Positions 12,335 through 19,964 of a stretch of 64,000 bases of DNA are shown here, piece by piece. Each line of letters starts with the position of its first letter. Position 1 is the first letter of the stretch. Source of the DNA: Vreelandella malpeensis (GTDB taxonomy: Bacteria; Pseudomonadota; Gammaproteobacteria; Pseudomonadales; Halomonadaceae); the NCBI RefSeq assembly GCF_020622355.1, contig NZ_WHVL01000002.1, positions 434,001 through 498,000 on the forward strand. The letters are read 5' to 3'. The translations under genes were made by a program, and so were the position numbers. A model generated the notes under the pieces. It was not told the DNA's origin and did no database searches. It was given only the letters and a program-made list of their open reading frames with translations.

Positions 12335-12978
12335 GCCGCCTCCCCGTGATGGCCCTGCTCGCCCAGCGCCAGCCGGCGTATGCCGGCCATGTCACCCAGC
12401 GCGTGGTGGGTGGTGATTACCACGCTTCCGCCACGCTCAGCGTGGGCGAGCAGCCGGCGCTCTAGCCCCGCGACCCCGTGCTTGTCGATGGCGGTGAACG
12501 GCTCGTCGAGAATCCACAGCTCGCGATAGCCCAGCGCCAGTCGCGCAAGCGCCACCCGGCGCGCCTGACCGGCGGAGAGCTTCCCGACCGGCACGTCCTC
12601 GAACCCGGCCAAACCGATCTCCTCGAGGGCGCGCTCGCAGGCCGCCTCGTCGAAAGCGTCGCCGGCGAGCGCCTGGTACCAGGCAAGGTTCTCGAGCGCG
12701 GTCAATCCCGCCTTGACCCCCGCCGAGTGCCCCAGGTAGAGCAGGTTGGCCAGAAAGCGTTCGCGGCAACGGCGCAGCGGCTCGCCCCGGTAATGAAGCT
12801 CGCCGGTATAGTCGCCGAGCTGGCCGGACAGGATCTTCAAAAGCGTTGTCTTGCCGCTGCCGTTGGGGCCTTCGACGCAAAGAATCTCGCCGGCGTCGAG
12901 GGTGACGTCGAGTCCTTTAAACAGCACGCGGTCATCGCGCTCGCAGGCAAGCTCGCGGGCTTGAAGGCGCAGGCTCAA
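12331..12978 (-). CDS. ccmA: Haem exporter ATP-binding protein CcmA
   Basis: 215 residues with the start used here. Walker A GPNGSGKTT (37-45), ABC signature LSAGQARR (134-141), Walker B LWILDEP (154-160) and the switch histidine in ITTHH are intact. It is the ATPase of the CcmABCD complex and the first gene of the ccm operon. I chose the TTG at 12978 because GGGAG lies six bases before it and the protein then begins MSLRLQARELACERDD, like relatives. In-frame GTG and TTG codons further upstream (to 13020) would add a non-conserved leader. The operon promoter should lie in 12979-13225, the region that also holds the LexA boxes of the next gene. Confidence 0.93.
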   Translation of the reverse strand: MSLRLQARELACERDDRVLFKGLDVTLDAGEILCVEGPNGSGKTTLLKILSGQLGDYTGELHYRGEPLRRCRERFLANLLYLGHSAGVKAGLTALENLAWYQALAGDAFDEAACERALEEIGLAGFEDVPVGKLSAGQARRVALARLALGYRELWILDEPFTAIDKHGVAGLERRLLAHAERGGSVVITTHHALGDMAGIRRLALGEQGHHGEAA

Positions 12979-13117
12979 AGACGTCTCCCGGGGAGTGAGT
13001 ATCGCGCGCACTGTACACAAAAAGGGGCTTTTTCGCCAGCGCGGGGCGCCGGCGTGTCGGCACGACTCACAAGCGAAAAAGGGGCTTCTTAAAAAAGTTC
13101 ACATACAGGCACTAGCA

Positions 13118-13133
13118 CTGTATGCAAAGACAG
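13118..13133. promoter_or_regulatory. LexA (SOS) box upstream of the LexA-like gene
   Basis: CTGTATGCAAAGACAG matches the gammaproteobacterial LexA operator CTG-N10-CAG with an A/T-rich core start. It lies 93 bases before the start at 13226 and about 140 bases upstream of ccmA on the other strand. Because recA and dinB in this window have boxes of the same form, I take this as genuine, though binding is unproven. Confidence 0.65.
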
Positions 13134-13149
13134 GCTTATACTCCAACCA

Positions 13150-13165
13150 CTGTACGAATAGACAT
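13150..13165. promoter_or_regulatory. Second, imperfect LexA box
   Basis: CTGTACGAATAGACAT is CTG-N10-CAT, one base off the LexA consensus, 32 bases centre to centre from the better box at 13118. Tandem boxes are seen at lexA itself and some other tightly controlled SOS genes. Weak alone; its position beside the good box raises its credibility. Confidence 0.4.
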
Positions 13166-13225
13166 GAACTGACTAGTTAACCTCATTCAACGCCTAGGGA
13201 GTGGGCGCCATGCTGGAGAGAACCG

Positions 13226-13618
13226 ATGACGATCGCCCCCCGACTGCCGGATAACGCCAATACGCTGCGCGCCGCGCCGCCCCCTGCCGGCCTGCGTTCA
13301 CCGGACGGCGAGCGCGAGATCACGCGGCGCAACACCTACGCGGTACGCGTGCGGGGTCATCGCATGCGCCAGTACAATCTCTTCGACGGCGACGTCATCG
13401 TGCTTCGCCGCCATCAGCGCGGCCCGCATCGCGAGATCGCCTCGGCAACCATCAACCAGCGCGAGGTCGCGCTCAGAGAGCTCTCCATCAGCCGCCTGGG
13501 CGTGCGCCTGTGCCCGGAGGACCAGACGCTGCCGACGGTTTTCCTGCATAATGGCGACATCCAGGTGCTGGGCATGGTGATGGGCGTCGAAGCCCCGAGG
13601 CCCGCCCGGCGCCACTGA
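13226..13618 (+). CDS. LexA/UmuD-fold (S24-like) protein with the catalytic dyad replaced
   Basis: 130 residues. The segment YAVRVRGHRMRQYNLFDGDVI aligns by eye with the LexA/UmuD active-site region (RVRGxSMxxxGIxDGD), and REVALREL aligns with EVTVKRL. The nucleophile Ser is Arg46 and the general-base Lys is Arg84; their spacing (38) is within one residue of LexA and UmuD (37). Residues 1-30 are Pro/Ala-rich with no recognisable DNA-binding domain, and no clear Ala-Gly cleavage site is seen. It should therefore be a non-cleaving member of the fold. Upstream lie a good LexA box and a weaker one, implying DNA-damage induction. Function unknown; a UmuD-like partner or decoy for a polymerase or RecA is speculation. 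Followed 21 bases later by yigZ. Confidence 0.72.
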   Translation: MTIAPRLPDNANTLRAAPPPAGLRSPDGEREITRRNTYAVRVRGHRMRQYNLFDGDVIVLRRHQRGPHREIASATINQREVALRELSISRLGVRLCPEDQTLPTVFLHNGDIQVLGMVMGVEAPRPARRH

Positions 13619-13639
13619 CCGCCACCCAGGGAGCCCCGC

Positions 13640-14263
13640 GTGCGTTACCGAGCCCCGCACCTGCCGCCGGACGAACACCACCGCGTCGATACCGTCGTCG
13701 AGAAGAGCCAGTTCATCGCCTGGCTCTGCCATGCCCCCACCGTCGCCGCCTTCGAGGCTCTTCTGAGACAGGCACGCAGCGATCACCCCGCCGCCAGCCA
13801 CCACTGCAGCGCCTTCATCGCCGGCCCGCCGAGTGAGCAGACCCACATCGGCTTTTCCGACGACGGCGAGCCCGGTGGCACCGCCGGGCGGCCGATGTAC
13901 CAGGCGCTGGCGGGCAGCGGGCTCGGCGAGGTGGGGTGCGTGGTGATCCGCTACTTCGGCGGTACCAAGCTTGGCACCGGGGGGCTGGCCCGCGCCTACG
14001 CCCTGGCGGTGAACAAGGCCTTGGAGACGCTGCCGACCTGCGAGATCGTCGAGCGCGAGGCGTACCGACTGAAGATCGACTTCGCCCAGGAGGCTTTGGC
14101 CCGCGACTACTTCGCGCAGCTTGACGTGCCGATCACTGACGCCGACTACGATGGCCAGGGCGTGGCCCTGACCCTTGCCTGGCCCACGGACGAGGCGGCC
14201 GACTTCACCGCACTCGAGAGCCGCCTAAAAGGCGTCCTGGACATTCGTCGGATCGAAAACTGA
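13640..14263 (+). CDS. yigZ: IMPACT / YigZ family protein
   Basis: 207 residues from a GTG start. The N-terminal IMPACT (UPF0029) domain, about residues 15-125, carries the conserved stretch FSDDGEPGGTAGRPMYQAL, then VVIRYFGGTKLGTGGLARAY. A C-terminal ferredoxin-like domain of the EF-G domain V type follows. E. coli YigZ is structurally known, but its exact biochemical role is unsettled; a link to translation regulation comes from eukaryotic IMPACT. Likely cotranscribed with the SOS-type gene 21 bases upstream, which would place it under damage control here. Confidence 0.9.
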   Translation: MRYRAPHLPPDEHHRVDTVVEKSQFIAWLCHAPTVAAFEALLRQARSDHPAASHHCSAFIAGPPSEQTHIGFSDDGEPGGTAGRPMYQALAGSGLGEVGCVVIRYFGGTKLGTGGLARAYALAVNKALETLPTCEIVEREAYRLKIDFAQEALARDYFAQLDVPITDADYDGQGVALTLAWPTDEAADFTALESRLKGVLDIRRIEN

Positions 14264-14307
14264 AACGCCCCGTACGAGGCGAGGCGTTCGAGGCGACGAG
14301 ACCGCCG

Positions 14308-15627
14308 CTACCCCAGGTACTTGATCATCACCCCGGCGGCGACCGCCGAGCCGATCACGCCGGCCACGTTCGGCCCCATGGCGTGCATCAGCAGGAAATT
14401 GTGCGGGTTCGCCTCGAGGCCCACCTTGTTGGCCACCCGGGCCGCCATCGGCACCGCGGAGACGCCGGCCGCGCCGATCAAGGGGTTGATCGGCATCTTG
14501 CTGACCAGGTTCAAGAGCTTGGCCATCAGCACGCCGGCGGCGGTACCGATCCCGAAGGCGACGATGCCCAGCCCCAGAATGCCCAGCGTCTCGACGGCCA
14601 GAAAGCTCTCGGCCATGAGCTTCGAGCCCACCGAAAGCCCGAGTACGATGGTGACGATGTTGATCAGCGCGTTCTGGGCGGTGTCCGCCAGCCGCTCGAC
14701 CACGCCACACTCGCGCATCAGGTTACCGAAACAGAACATGCCCAGAAGCGGCGCCGCGTCGGGCAGAAACAGCGCCACCAGCACCAGCAGCACCAGCGGA
14801 AACACGATCTTCTCGAGCTTCGAGACCGGGCGCAGTTGGGTCATGGTGATCTTGCGTTCCTTCTCGGTGGTCAGAAGACGCATGATCGGCGGCTGGATCA
14901 GCGGTACCAGCGCCATGTAGGCGTAGGCCGCCACGGCGATCGCCCCCAGAAGCTCCGGCGCCAGCATGCTCGAGACGTAGATCGAGGTCGGCCCGTCCGC
15001 CCCGCCTATGATGCCGATCGCCGCCGCCTGGTTGAGTGAGAAGTCCATCACGCCCATCGAGGTGAGCAGCACCGCGCCGAACAGCGTGGCAAAGATGCCG
15101 AACTGCGCCGCCGCGCCCAGAAACAGCGTGCGCGGGTTGGCCAAGAGCGGGCCGAAGTCGGTCATTGCGCCCACGCCCATGAAGATGACCAAAGGCGCGA
15201 TGCCCGAGGCGATGGCCACGCTGTAGAAGCTGTAGAGCACGCCGTTGCTGTAGCCCGCGCCCACCGCCACGTCGCGGGCGGCGCGAAGCGCCTCCGGCGG
15301 CGCGCTGTGGGCGAGCGCCTTGAGCGCCTCGCGAGACGCCTCGAGCCCCGCTGCCGGGTCGAGCGTCACGCCGAGCGCTGCGCCGATGCCGTCGAGCACC
15401 GCCGGGCGCGCCACGTCGATGGCCTGGTCCAGCGCCGACACGGCAAGCCCCGCCTCGGGAATGTTGGCGAGCAGCCCGCCGAAGCCGATCGGCACCAGCA
15501 GAAGCGGCTCGAACCTCTTGTAGATGGCGAGATACAAGAGCAGCAGCGCCACCGCCATCATGACCGCCTGGCCGAGGGTGAGGTTGTAGAGCCCCGACCC
15601 TTCCCAGAGGGTGATCAGCTTTTCCAT
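14308..15627 (-). CDS. oadB: Oxaloacetate decarboxylase, beta subunit (sodium pump)
   Basis: 439 residues, polytopic membrane protein. Family signatures include the regions around [20 protein letters not shown] and [21 protein letters not shown], plus the C-terminal [20 protein letters not shown]. OadB decarboxylates carboxybiotin and couples this to export of Na+. The start at 15627 ([17 protein letters not shown]) matches the family N-terminus. Last gene of oadGAB, ten bases after oadA, convergent with yigZ. The central loop around residues 70-130 is longer than in the Klebsiella type, with Ala-rich sequence, as in many marine gammaproteobacterial homologues. Confidence 0.95.
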   Translation of the reverse strand: MEKLITLWEGSGLYNLTLGQAVMMAVALLLLYLAIYKRFEPLLLVPIGFGGLLANIPEAGLAVSALDQAIDVARPAVLDGIGAALGVTLDPAAGLEASREALKALAHSAPPEALRAARDVAVGAGYSNGVLYSFYSVAIASGIAPLVIFMGVGAMTDFGPLLANPRTLFLGAAAQFGIFATLFGAVLLTSMGVMDFSLNQAAAIGIIGGADGPTSIYVSSMLAPELLGAIAVAAYAYMALVPLIQPPIMRLLTTEKERKITMTQLRPVSKLEKIVFPLVLLVLVALFLPDAAPLLGMFCFGNLMRECGVVERLADTAQNALINIVTIVLGLSVGSKLMAESFLAVETLGILGLGIVAFGIGTAAGVLMAKLLNLVSKMPINPLIGAAGVSAVPMAARVANKVGLEANPHNFLLMHAMGPNVAGVIGSAVAAGVMIKYLG

Positions 15628-15637
15628 AGTCCCGCCC

Positions 15638-17452
15638 TCACAGCTCGACCAGCGAATCGCCCACGGCGACGCTGTCACCCTCGCTCACGTTGACCCGGGA
15701 GACCGTGCCGGCACTCTGGGCGCGCACCTCGGTCTCCATCTTCATCGCCTCGAGAATCACCACGACGTCGCCCTCGGCCACCGGGTCTCCCACCTTCACG
15801 TTCACCTTGAAGATGTTGCCGGCAAGCGGGGCTGCCACGCTTTCACCGCTCGAGGCGGGCTCGGCGGCGGGTGTCGGCGCAGGGGCGGCGCCCGGGGTCT
15901 CGCTCACCTGAGAGATGTCACCGCCCTCGGCCACCTCGACCACGTAGGCCTTGCCGTTGAGCCTGACGGTGTAGGTTTCCGGCCCCCGGGACGCAGCGGC
16001 CCTGGCAGGTGCTACGGGCTTTTCGCTGACGGCGGCGTCACGCGTGGCGGCCTGGGGTGCGGGCTCGAAGGCGTCCGGGTTGTCACGATTTTTCAGGAAC
16101 TTGAGGCCGATCTGCGGGAAGAGTGCGTAGGTCAGCACGTCGTCGAGGCGCTGCTCGCCATCCATCAGACGAATGGTCTCGGCACTCGCCTTTTCGCCGA
16201 GCTCGTGCTGCAGGCGCTCCATTTCCGGCGCGAGGGTATCCGCCGGGCGCGCGGTGATCGGCTCGGCCCCGTCGAGCACGCGCGCCTGCAGATCACGATC
16301 GAACGGCGCCGGCGCGGCGCCGTACTCGCCCTTGAGCAGCGCCTGCACCTCCTTGGAGATCGACTTGTAGCGCTCGCCCATCATCACGTTCATCACCGCC
16401 TGGGTTCCGACCATCTGGGAGGTCGGCGTGACCAGCGGAATGAAGCCGAGATCCTCGCGCACCCGCGGGATTTCGGCCAGCACCTCGTCGAGGCGGTCAC
16501 CGGCGCCCTGCTCCTTGAGCTGGCCCTCCATGTTGGTGAGCATGCCGCCGGGCACCTGGGCGACCAGGATGCGCGAGTCGATGCCCCTGAGCGAGCCCTC
16601 GAAGGCGGCGTACTTCTTGCGCACCTCGCGGAAATAGCCAGCGATATCCTCGAGCGCCTCGAGATCGAGTCCGGTATCGCGATCGGTGCCCTTGAGCATC
16701 GCCACCACCGACTCGGTCGGGCTGTGGCCGTAGGTCATCGACATCGACGAGATCGCGGTGTCGACGTTGTCCACACCCGCCTCGACCGCTTTCAGGATGG
16801 TCGAGGTCGAAAGCCCGGTGGTCGCGTGGCAGTGCAGATGCACCGGAATGCCAAGCGCCTTCTTGAGGCGGCTGACGAGCTCGAAGGCGGTATAGGGGGT
16901 CAGAAGCCCCGCCATGTCCTTGATCGCCAGCGAATCGGCGCCCATGGCGGCGATGGTCTCGGCGAGCTCGACCCAGGTGTCCAGCGTATGCACCGGGCTC
17001 ACGGTATAGGAAATGGTGCCCTGGGCATGACCGCCCACTCGCCGCACCGCCGTGATCGCACGCTCGAGGTTGCGCGGGTCGTTCATGGCGTCGAACACGC
17101 GGAACACATCCACGCCGTTGACCTTGGCGCGCTCGACGAAGGCGTCGACCACGTCGTCGGCGTAGTGGCGATAGCCCAACAGGTTCTGGCCGCGCAGCAG
17201 CATGGCCTGGCGTGTGTTAGGCATCGCCTCCTTGAGCGCGCGAATGCGCTCCCACGGGTCTTCACCCAGGTAGCGAATGCAGGCATCGAAGGTGGCGCCG
17301 CCCCAAGTCTCCAGCGACCAGAAGCCGATGCGATCGAGCTTCTCGGCGATGGGCAGCATGTCGTCCAGGCGCAGCCGCGTCGCGAACAGGGATTGATGGG
17401 CGTCACGCAGCACGACATCGGTGATTCCCAGCGGGCGTGGTGTCTCGTTCAT
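15638..17452 (-). CDS. oadA: Oxaloacetate decarboxylase, alpha subunit
   Basis: 604 residues. Residues 1-290 are the carboxyltransferase TIM barrel with [14 protein letters not shown] at the start, the lysine region [13 protein letters not shown] and the zinc-binding [11 protein letters not shown]. Then come the conserved PYC/OadA domain, a Pro/Ala-rich linker and a C-terminal biotinyl domain with EAMKMET, biotin on Lys571. It transfers CO2 from oxaloacetate to biotin, giving pyruvate. Middle gene of the operon; the leader between oadG and oadA carries a strong inverted repeat. Confidence 0.96.
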   Translation of the reverse strand: MNETPRPLGITDVVLRDAHQSLFATRLRLDDMLPIAEKLDRIGFWSLETWGGATFDACIRYLGEDPWERIRALKEAMPNTRQAMLLRGQNLLGYRHYADDVVDAFVERAKVNGVDVFRVFDAMNDPRNLERAITAVRRVGGHAQGTISYTVSPVHTLDTWVELAETIAAMGADSLAIKDMAGLLTPYTAFELVSRLKKALGIPVHLHCHATTGLSTSTILKAVEAGVDNVDTAISSMSMTYGHSPTESVVAMLKGTDRDTGLDLEALEDIAGYFREVRKKYAAFEGSLRGIDSRILVAQVPGGMLTNMEGQLKEQGAGDRLDEVLAEIPRVREDLGFIPLVTPTSQMVGTQAVMNVMMGERYKSISKEVQALLKGEYGAAPAPFDRDLQARVLDGAEPITARPADTLAPEMERLQHELGEKASAETIRLMDGEQRLDDVLTYALFPQIGLKFLKNRDNPDAFEPAPQAATRDAAVSEKPVAPARAAASRGPETYTVRLNGKAYVVEVAEGGDISQVSETPGAAPAPTPAAEPASSGESVAAPLAGNIFKVNVKVGDPVAEGDVVVILEAMKMETEVRAQSAGTVSRVNVSEGDSVAVGDSLVEL

Positions 17453-17478
17453 GTTTCATGCCTCAATCAGCAATATTG

Positions 17479-17529
17479 TTTTGTAGTAAACTTTACAAAA
17501 TAAAGCCTGATCTTTTGTAAAGTTTGCTA
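17479..17529. promoter_or_regulatory. AT-rich inverted repeat between oadG and oadA
   Basis: The arms TAGTAAACTTTACAAAA (17484-17500) and TTTTGTAAAGTTTGCTA (17513-17529) are reverse complements at 16 of 17 positions, separated by 12 bases. The left arm itself starts a nested palindrome, TTTTGTA and TACAAAA around 8 bases (17479-17500). No U-tract follows, so it is not a standard terminator. It may be an operator, or an RNA hairpin adjusting OadG:OadA stoichiometry. The 12-mer TTTACTACAAAA also occurs at the start of dusC (17938-17949). Confidence 0.6.
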
Positions 17530-17542
17530 TACCTTGCGAGTT

Positions 17543-17800
17543 TCAGGACCGACATGCGCCGCGGTAGCGGTGCACCGCCGCCGAAATGACGGCCAGCGTC
17601 TCATCGTCCGGGCTCGTGAGCGTCGAGGTCGCCGGGCGCGACGCGGCGTTTGACGAGGTACCTGCAGGCGGTTGAAAACGATTGACCAGGGTCGACATCA
17701 GCATCATGCTGAGCACGAGAATAGTAAGAAAAACAAACACGAACCCCATCCCTAACCCCATCAGGACGAGACCTTCCCGAAGCAGATCATGTTGCTGCAT
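17543..17800 (-). CDS. oadG: Oxaloacetate decarboxylase, gamma subunit
   Basis: 85 residues: a short polar start (MQQHDLLREG), one long membrane helix (about residues 10-33, LVLMGLGMGFVFVFLTILVL), a Ser/Thr/Pro-rich linker and the C-terminal DDETLAVISAAVHRYR motif conserved in OadG and in methylmalonyl-CoA decarboxylase delta subunits. OadG tethers OadA to OadB and helps CO2 handling through zinc. First gene of the operon. I start it at the ATG in MQQHDLL; upstream in-frame codons would add a basic leader unlike the family. Confidence 0.9.
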   Translation of the reverse strand: MQQHDLLREGLVLMGLGMGFVFVFLTILVLSMMLMSTLVNRFQPPAGTSSNAASRPATSTLTSPDDETLAVISAAVHRYRGACRS

Positions 17801-17926
17801 GACATTTCCCCTGCTAGGTCGATTCGATCGGCACGCCAAACGCCTCGAAAGGCGCTTGGCGCAGTGAGGACAATCCTCTAACCTGCCACATCAAGCATAT
17901 ATTGCAATGCCGCAAAAGTGGAAGTC

Positions 17927-18904
17927 ATGGTTGTTAATTTACTACAAAAGGGGGAGATCGGCCTGGCGCCGATGGAAGGAGTGATCGACGCCCTCACCCG
18001 CGATCTACTCACCCGTCAGCGCGGCTTCGACTGGGCGGTGACGGAGTTCGTGCGGGTGGTGGATGCTCGCTTGCCGCCCAGGGTGTTCTACAAACACTGT
18101 CCGGAGCTTGCCCTTGAGCGCGTCGCCACGCCCAGCGGCGTGCCCGTTCACCTGCAGCTTCTCGGCTCGGCCCCCGAGGCGCTGGGCGAGAATGCACGTC
18201 AGGCGGCGGCGCTGGGCGCGATCAGCGTGGACCTGAACTTCGGCTGCCCCGCCAAACTGGTCAATCGCCACGATGGCGGCGCGTCGCTACTGCGTCGCCC
18301 GGAGCGGGTCTACCAGGCCGTTCGCGCGGTTTTCGAGGCCTTAGAGGGCCGCATTCCCGTCACCGCCAAGATCCGCCTGGGCTTCTCGGATCGACGCCTG
18401 GCCGTCGCCTGCGCCCAGGCCGCCGAAGCCGGCGGCGCGGCGCGGCTGGTGGTACATGGACGCACTCGCGATGAAGGCTATCGCCCGCCGGCGCACTGGG
18501 AGTGGATCGGCCGGATTCGCGCCAACGTCTCGCTGCCGGTGGTCGCCAACGGCGATATCTGGACGCTGGAGGATTACTGGAAAGCGCGCACGCTCTCGGG
18601 CTGTCAGGACGTGATGCTTGGACGCAGCGCCCTGGCCGACCCGTGGCTCGCTCCGCGCATTCGCCACTGGCTCGATACCGGCGAGCGCCTGCCCGAAACC
18701 ACCTGGCAGATGCGCGCCGAGGTCATCGTGGATTACGCGACGCGTCAGCGCGAGGCGCTGCCCGAGCGCATCGTGGCATCGCTGGTCAAGCAGTGGCTGG
18801 CCCAGATGCGCCCCTCTAGCGACGAGGCCGAGGAGCACTTCCAGCGCGTCAAACGCATCACCGACCTGGACGCGCTACTCGACGCTCTGGTGGCGACGCC
18901 CTAG
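17927..18904 (+). CDS. dusC: tRNA-dihydrouridine synthase DusC
   Basis: 325 residues. FMN-dependent reduction of uridine in the tRNA D-loop; the DusC subfamily modifies U16. Begins with the FMN-site motif LAPMEGVID. The catalytic cysteine is Cys107 in LNFGCPAKLVNRHDGGA, and VHGRTRDEGY and VANGDIW complete the barrel. I read it as DusC because of the FGCPAK motif and the family C-terminus with QWLAQM. The start is uncertain: ATG 17927 or in-frame GTG 17918, neither with a strong ribosome-binding site. It stands alone, divergent from oadG and convergent with the tRNA cluster. Confidence 0.88.
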   Translation: MVVNLLQKGEIGLAPMEGVIDALTRDLLTRQRGFDWAVTEFVRVVDARLPPRVFYKHCPELALERVATPSGVPVHLQLLGSAPEALGENARQAAALGAISVDLNFGCPAKLVNRHDGGASLLRRPERVYQAVRAVFEALEGRIPVTAKIRLGFSDRRLAVACAQAAEAGGAARLVVHGRTRDEGYRPPAHWEWIGRIRANVSLPVVANGDIWTLEDYWKARTLSGCQDVMLGRSALADPWLAPRIRHWLDTGERLPETTWQMRAEVIVDYATRQREALPERIVASLVKQWLAQMRPSSDEAEEHFQRVKRITDLDALLDALVATP

Positions 18905-18918
18905 CCTCGCCAGGCTCA

Positions 18919-18953
18919 AGAAAAGCGCCCGGCCACTTGCGTGGCGGGCGCTT
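18919..18953 (-). terminator. Strong hairpin between dusC and the tRNA cluster
   Basis: Arms 18923-18936 and 18941-18953 pair almost perfectly around a 4-base loop with a very GC-rich stem. Reading on the minus strand it is followed by TTTTCTTG, so it fits as a second terminator for the tRNA transcript. On the plus strand it lacks a U-tract but could still limit dusC read-through. Confidence 0.55.
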
Positions 18954-19033
18954 CAAACGACCGCAGAGGGCGCGAGCCACCCTCTTGCTAGATCAACTCG
19001 ATGACACACGCGATCGTGTTCGATGTATAAACG

Positions 19034-19062
19034 CAGAAAACCCGCCTCGAGCGAGGCGGGTT
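19034..19062 (-). terminator. Intrinsic terminator of the tRNA-Ser/tRNA-Arg transcript
   Basis: Perfect 11-bp stem AACCCGCCTCG / CGAGGCGGGTT (19039-19062), followed on the minus strand by TTTTCTG. It begins 10 bases after the CCA end of the last tRNA-Arg. Confidence 0.8.
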
Positions 19063-19072
19063 CTCAGGAATT

Positions 19073-19149
19073 TGGCGCGCCCGGGAGGATTCGAACCTCC
19101 GACCCTCTGATTCGTAGTCAGATACTCTATCCAGCTGAGCTACGGGCGC
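19073..19149 (-). tRNA. tRNA-Arg (anticodon ACG)
   Basis: 77 bases including an encoded CCA (19073-19075). The acceptor stem GCGCCCG / CGGGCGC, anticodon arm CTGACTACGAATCAG with anticodon ACG, T arm with GGTTCGAATCC and a standard D loop are all visible. ACG is normally edited to ICG by TadA and reads CGU, CGC and CGA. Identical in sequence to the copy 69 bases upstream. Confidence 0.97.
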
Positions 19150-19218
19150 TTGGGTACAAACTGTCTGTCTTACTGCTGCATGTCGCTGCATGCGACTTGC
19201 TGCGTGTCCGGCTCTGGA

Positions 19219-19295
19219 TGGCGCGCCCGGGAGGATTCGAACCTCCGACCCTCTGATTCGTAGTCAGATACTCTATCCAGCTGAGCTACGGGCGC
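19219..19295 (-). tRNA. tRNA-Arg (anticodon ACG), second copy
   Basis: 77 bases with encoded CCA (19219-19221), identical to the copy at 19073-19149, so a recent or homogenised tandem duplication. It lies between tRNA-Ser and the other tRNA-Arg and was probably processed from the same transcript. Confidence 0.97.
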
Positions 19296-19357
19296 ATATC
19301 CAAAACGTTTCACTTGCTTCATCCAAAGCCACTCGTGCTTTCGATGAGTACGGCAGT

Positions 19358-19450
19358 TGGCGGAGAGGGAGGGATTCGAACCCTCGATAGGGCTATAAAC
19401 CCTATACTCCCTTAGCAGGGGAGCGCCTTCAGCCACTCGGCCACCTCTCC
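19358..19450 (-). tRNA. tRNA-Ser (anticodon GCT)
   Basis: 93 bases with encoded CCA. A class II tRNA: acceptor GGAGAGG / CCTCTCC, anticodon arm CTCCCCTGCTAAGGGAG with GCT (reads AGU and AGC), and a long variable arm GTATAGGGTTTATAGCCCTAT. First tRNA of the cluster, 125 bases after the csrA stop. The csrA / tRNA-Ser / tRNA-Arg order is common in gammaproteobacteria. Confidence 0.97.
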
Positions 19451-19575
19451 TCAACGGCACGGCGCGAATATTACCGATTATGCTGTTCGTTGTCCAGGCC
19501 TAAGCAGAAATTTTTTCGCGCCGGCTTCGAGTTAGCGCTTAAACGCCCTGTAGTGAGCGTGGTATAAGCCGCCAT

Positions 19576-19764
19576 TTATTCGGGTTCGCTTTCGGTAGTA
19601 CGCTCGCGCTGGATCCGCTGATAGATCTCTTCGCGGTGCACAGCGACATCCTTGGGTGCGTTCACACCGATCCTGACTTGATTACCTTTCACACCTAACA
19701 CTGTGACGGTGATCTCATCACCGATCATCAGCGTTTCGCCTACGCGGCGCGTTAGGATGAGCAT
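19576..19764 (-). CDS. csrA: Carbon storage regulator CsrA (RsmA)
   Basis: 62 residues; homodimeric RNA-binding protein that recognises A(N)GGA motifs in hairpin loops and ribosome-binding sites. Conserved L4 and R6 (MLILTRR), the beta-strand core [25 protein letters not shown] and R44 in [16 protein letters not shown] are all present. The start has AAGGAG eight bases upstream. Lies between lysC and the tRNAs, its usual place. A candidate antagonist RNA for it is encoded at 31065-31255 in this same window. Confidence 0.97.
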   Translation of the reverse strand: MLILTRRVGETLMIGDEITVTVLGVKGNQVRIGVNAPKDVAVHREEIYQRIQRERTTESEPE

Positions 19765-19964
19765 GGCTGATCTCCTTCTCAGACGTTTGTACAACGGTTC
19801 GTGTCCGCCAGAGGCGTCACCGCCGCCTATTATGCGGCAAAGCGACACGCGTCACCAACGACTGTTGCCTCTGGCGCCTTGACACTCGAACCTTCCGTTG
19901 CAAGTTAGCTCACCACCTTGGGCAGCAAGTTACCTCTTAGCGTAGAAGGTTTAGAGCACAAATG

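Noticed and set aside
17484-17529. Inverted repeat before oadA as an attenuator-type terminator
   Set aside because: The arms are AT-rich and are not followed by a U-run; oadA downstream must be expressed with oadG. Operator or RNA hairpin is more likely.
19034-19062. GC-rich palindrome beside tRNA-Arg as a phage attachment site
   Set aside because: No integrase or phage gene is present, and the palindrome with TTTT on the tRNA strand is fully explained as a terminator.
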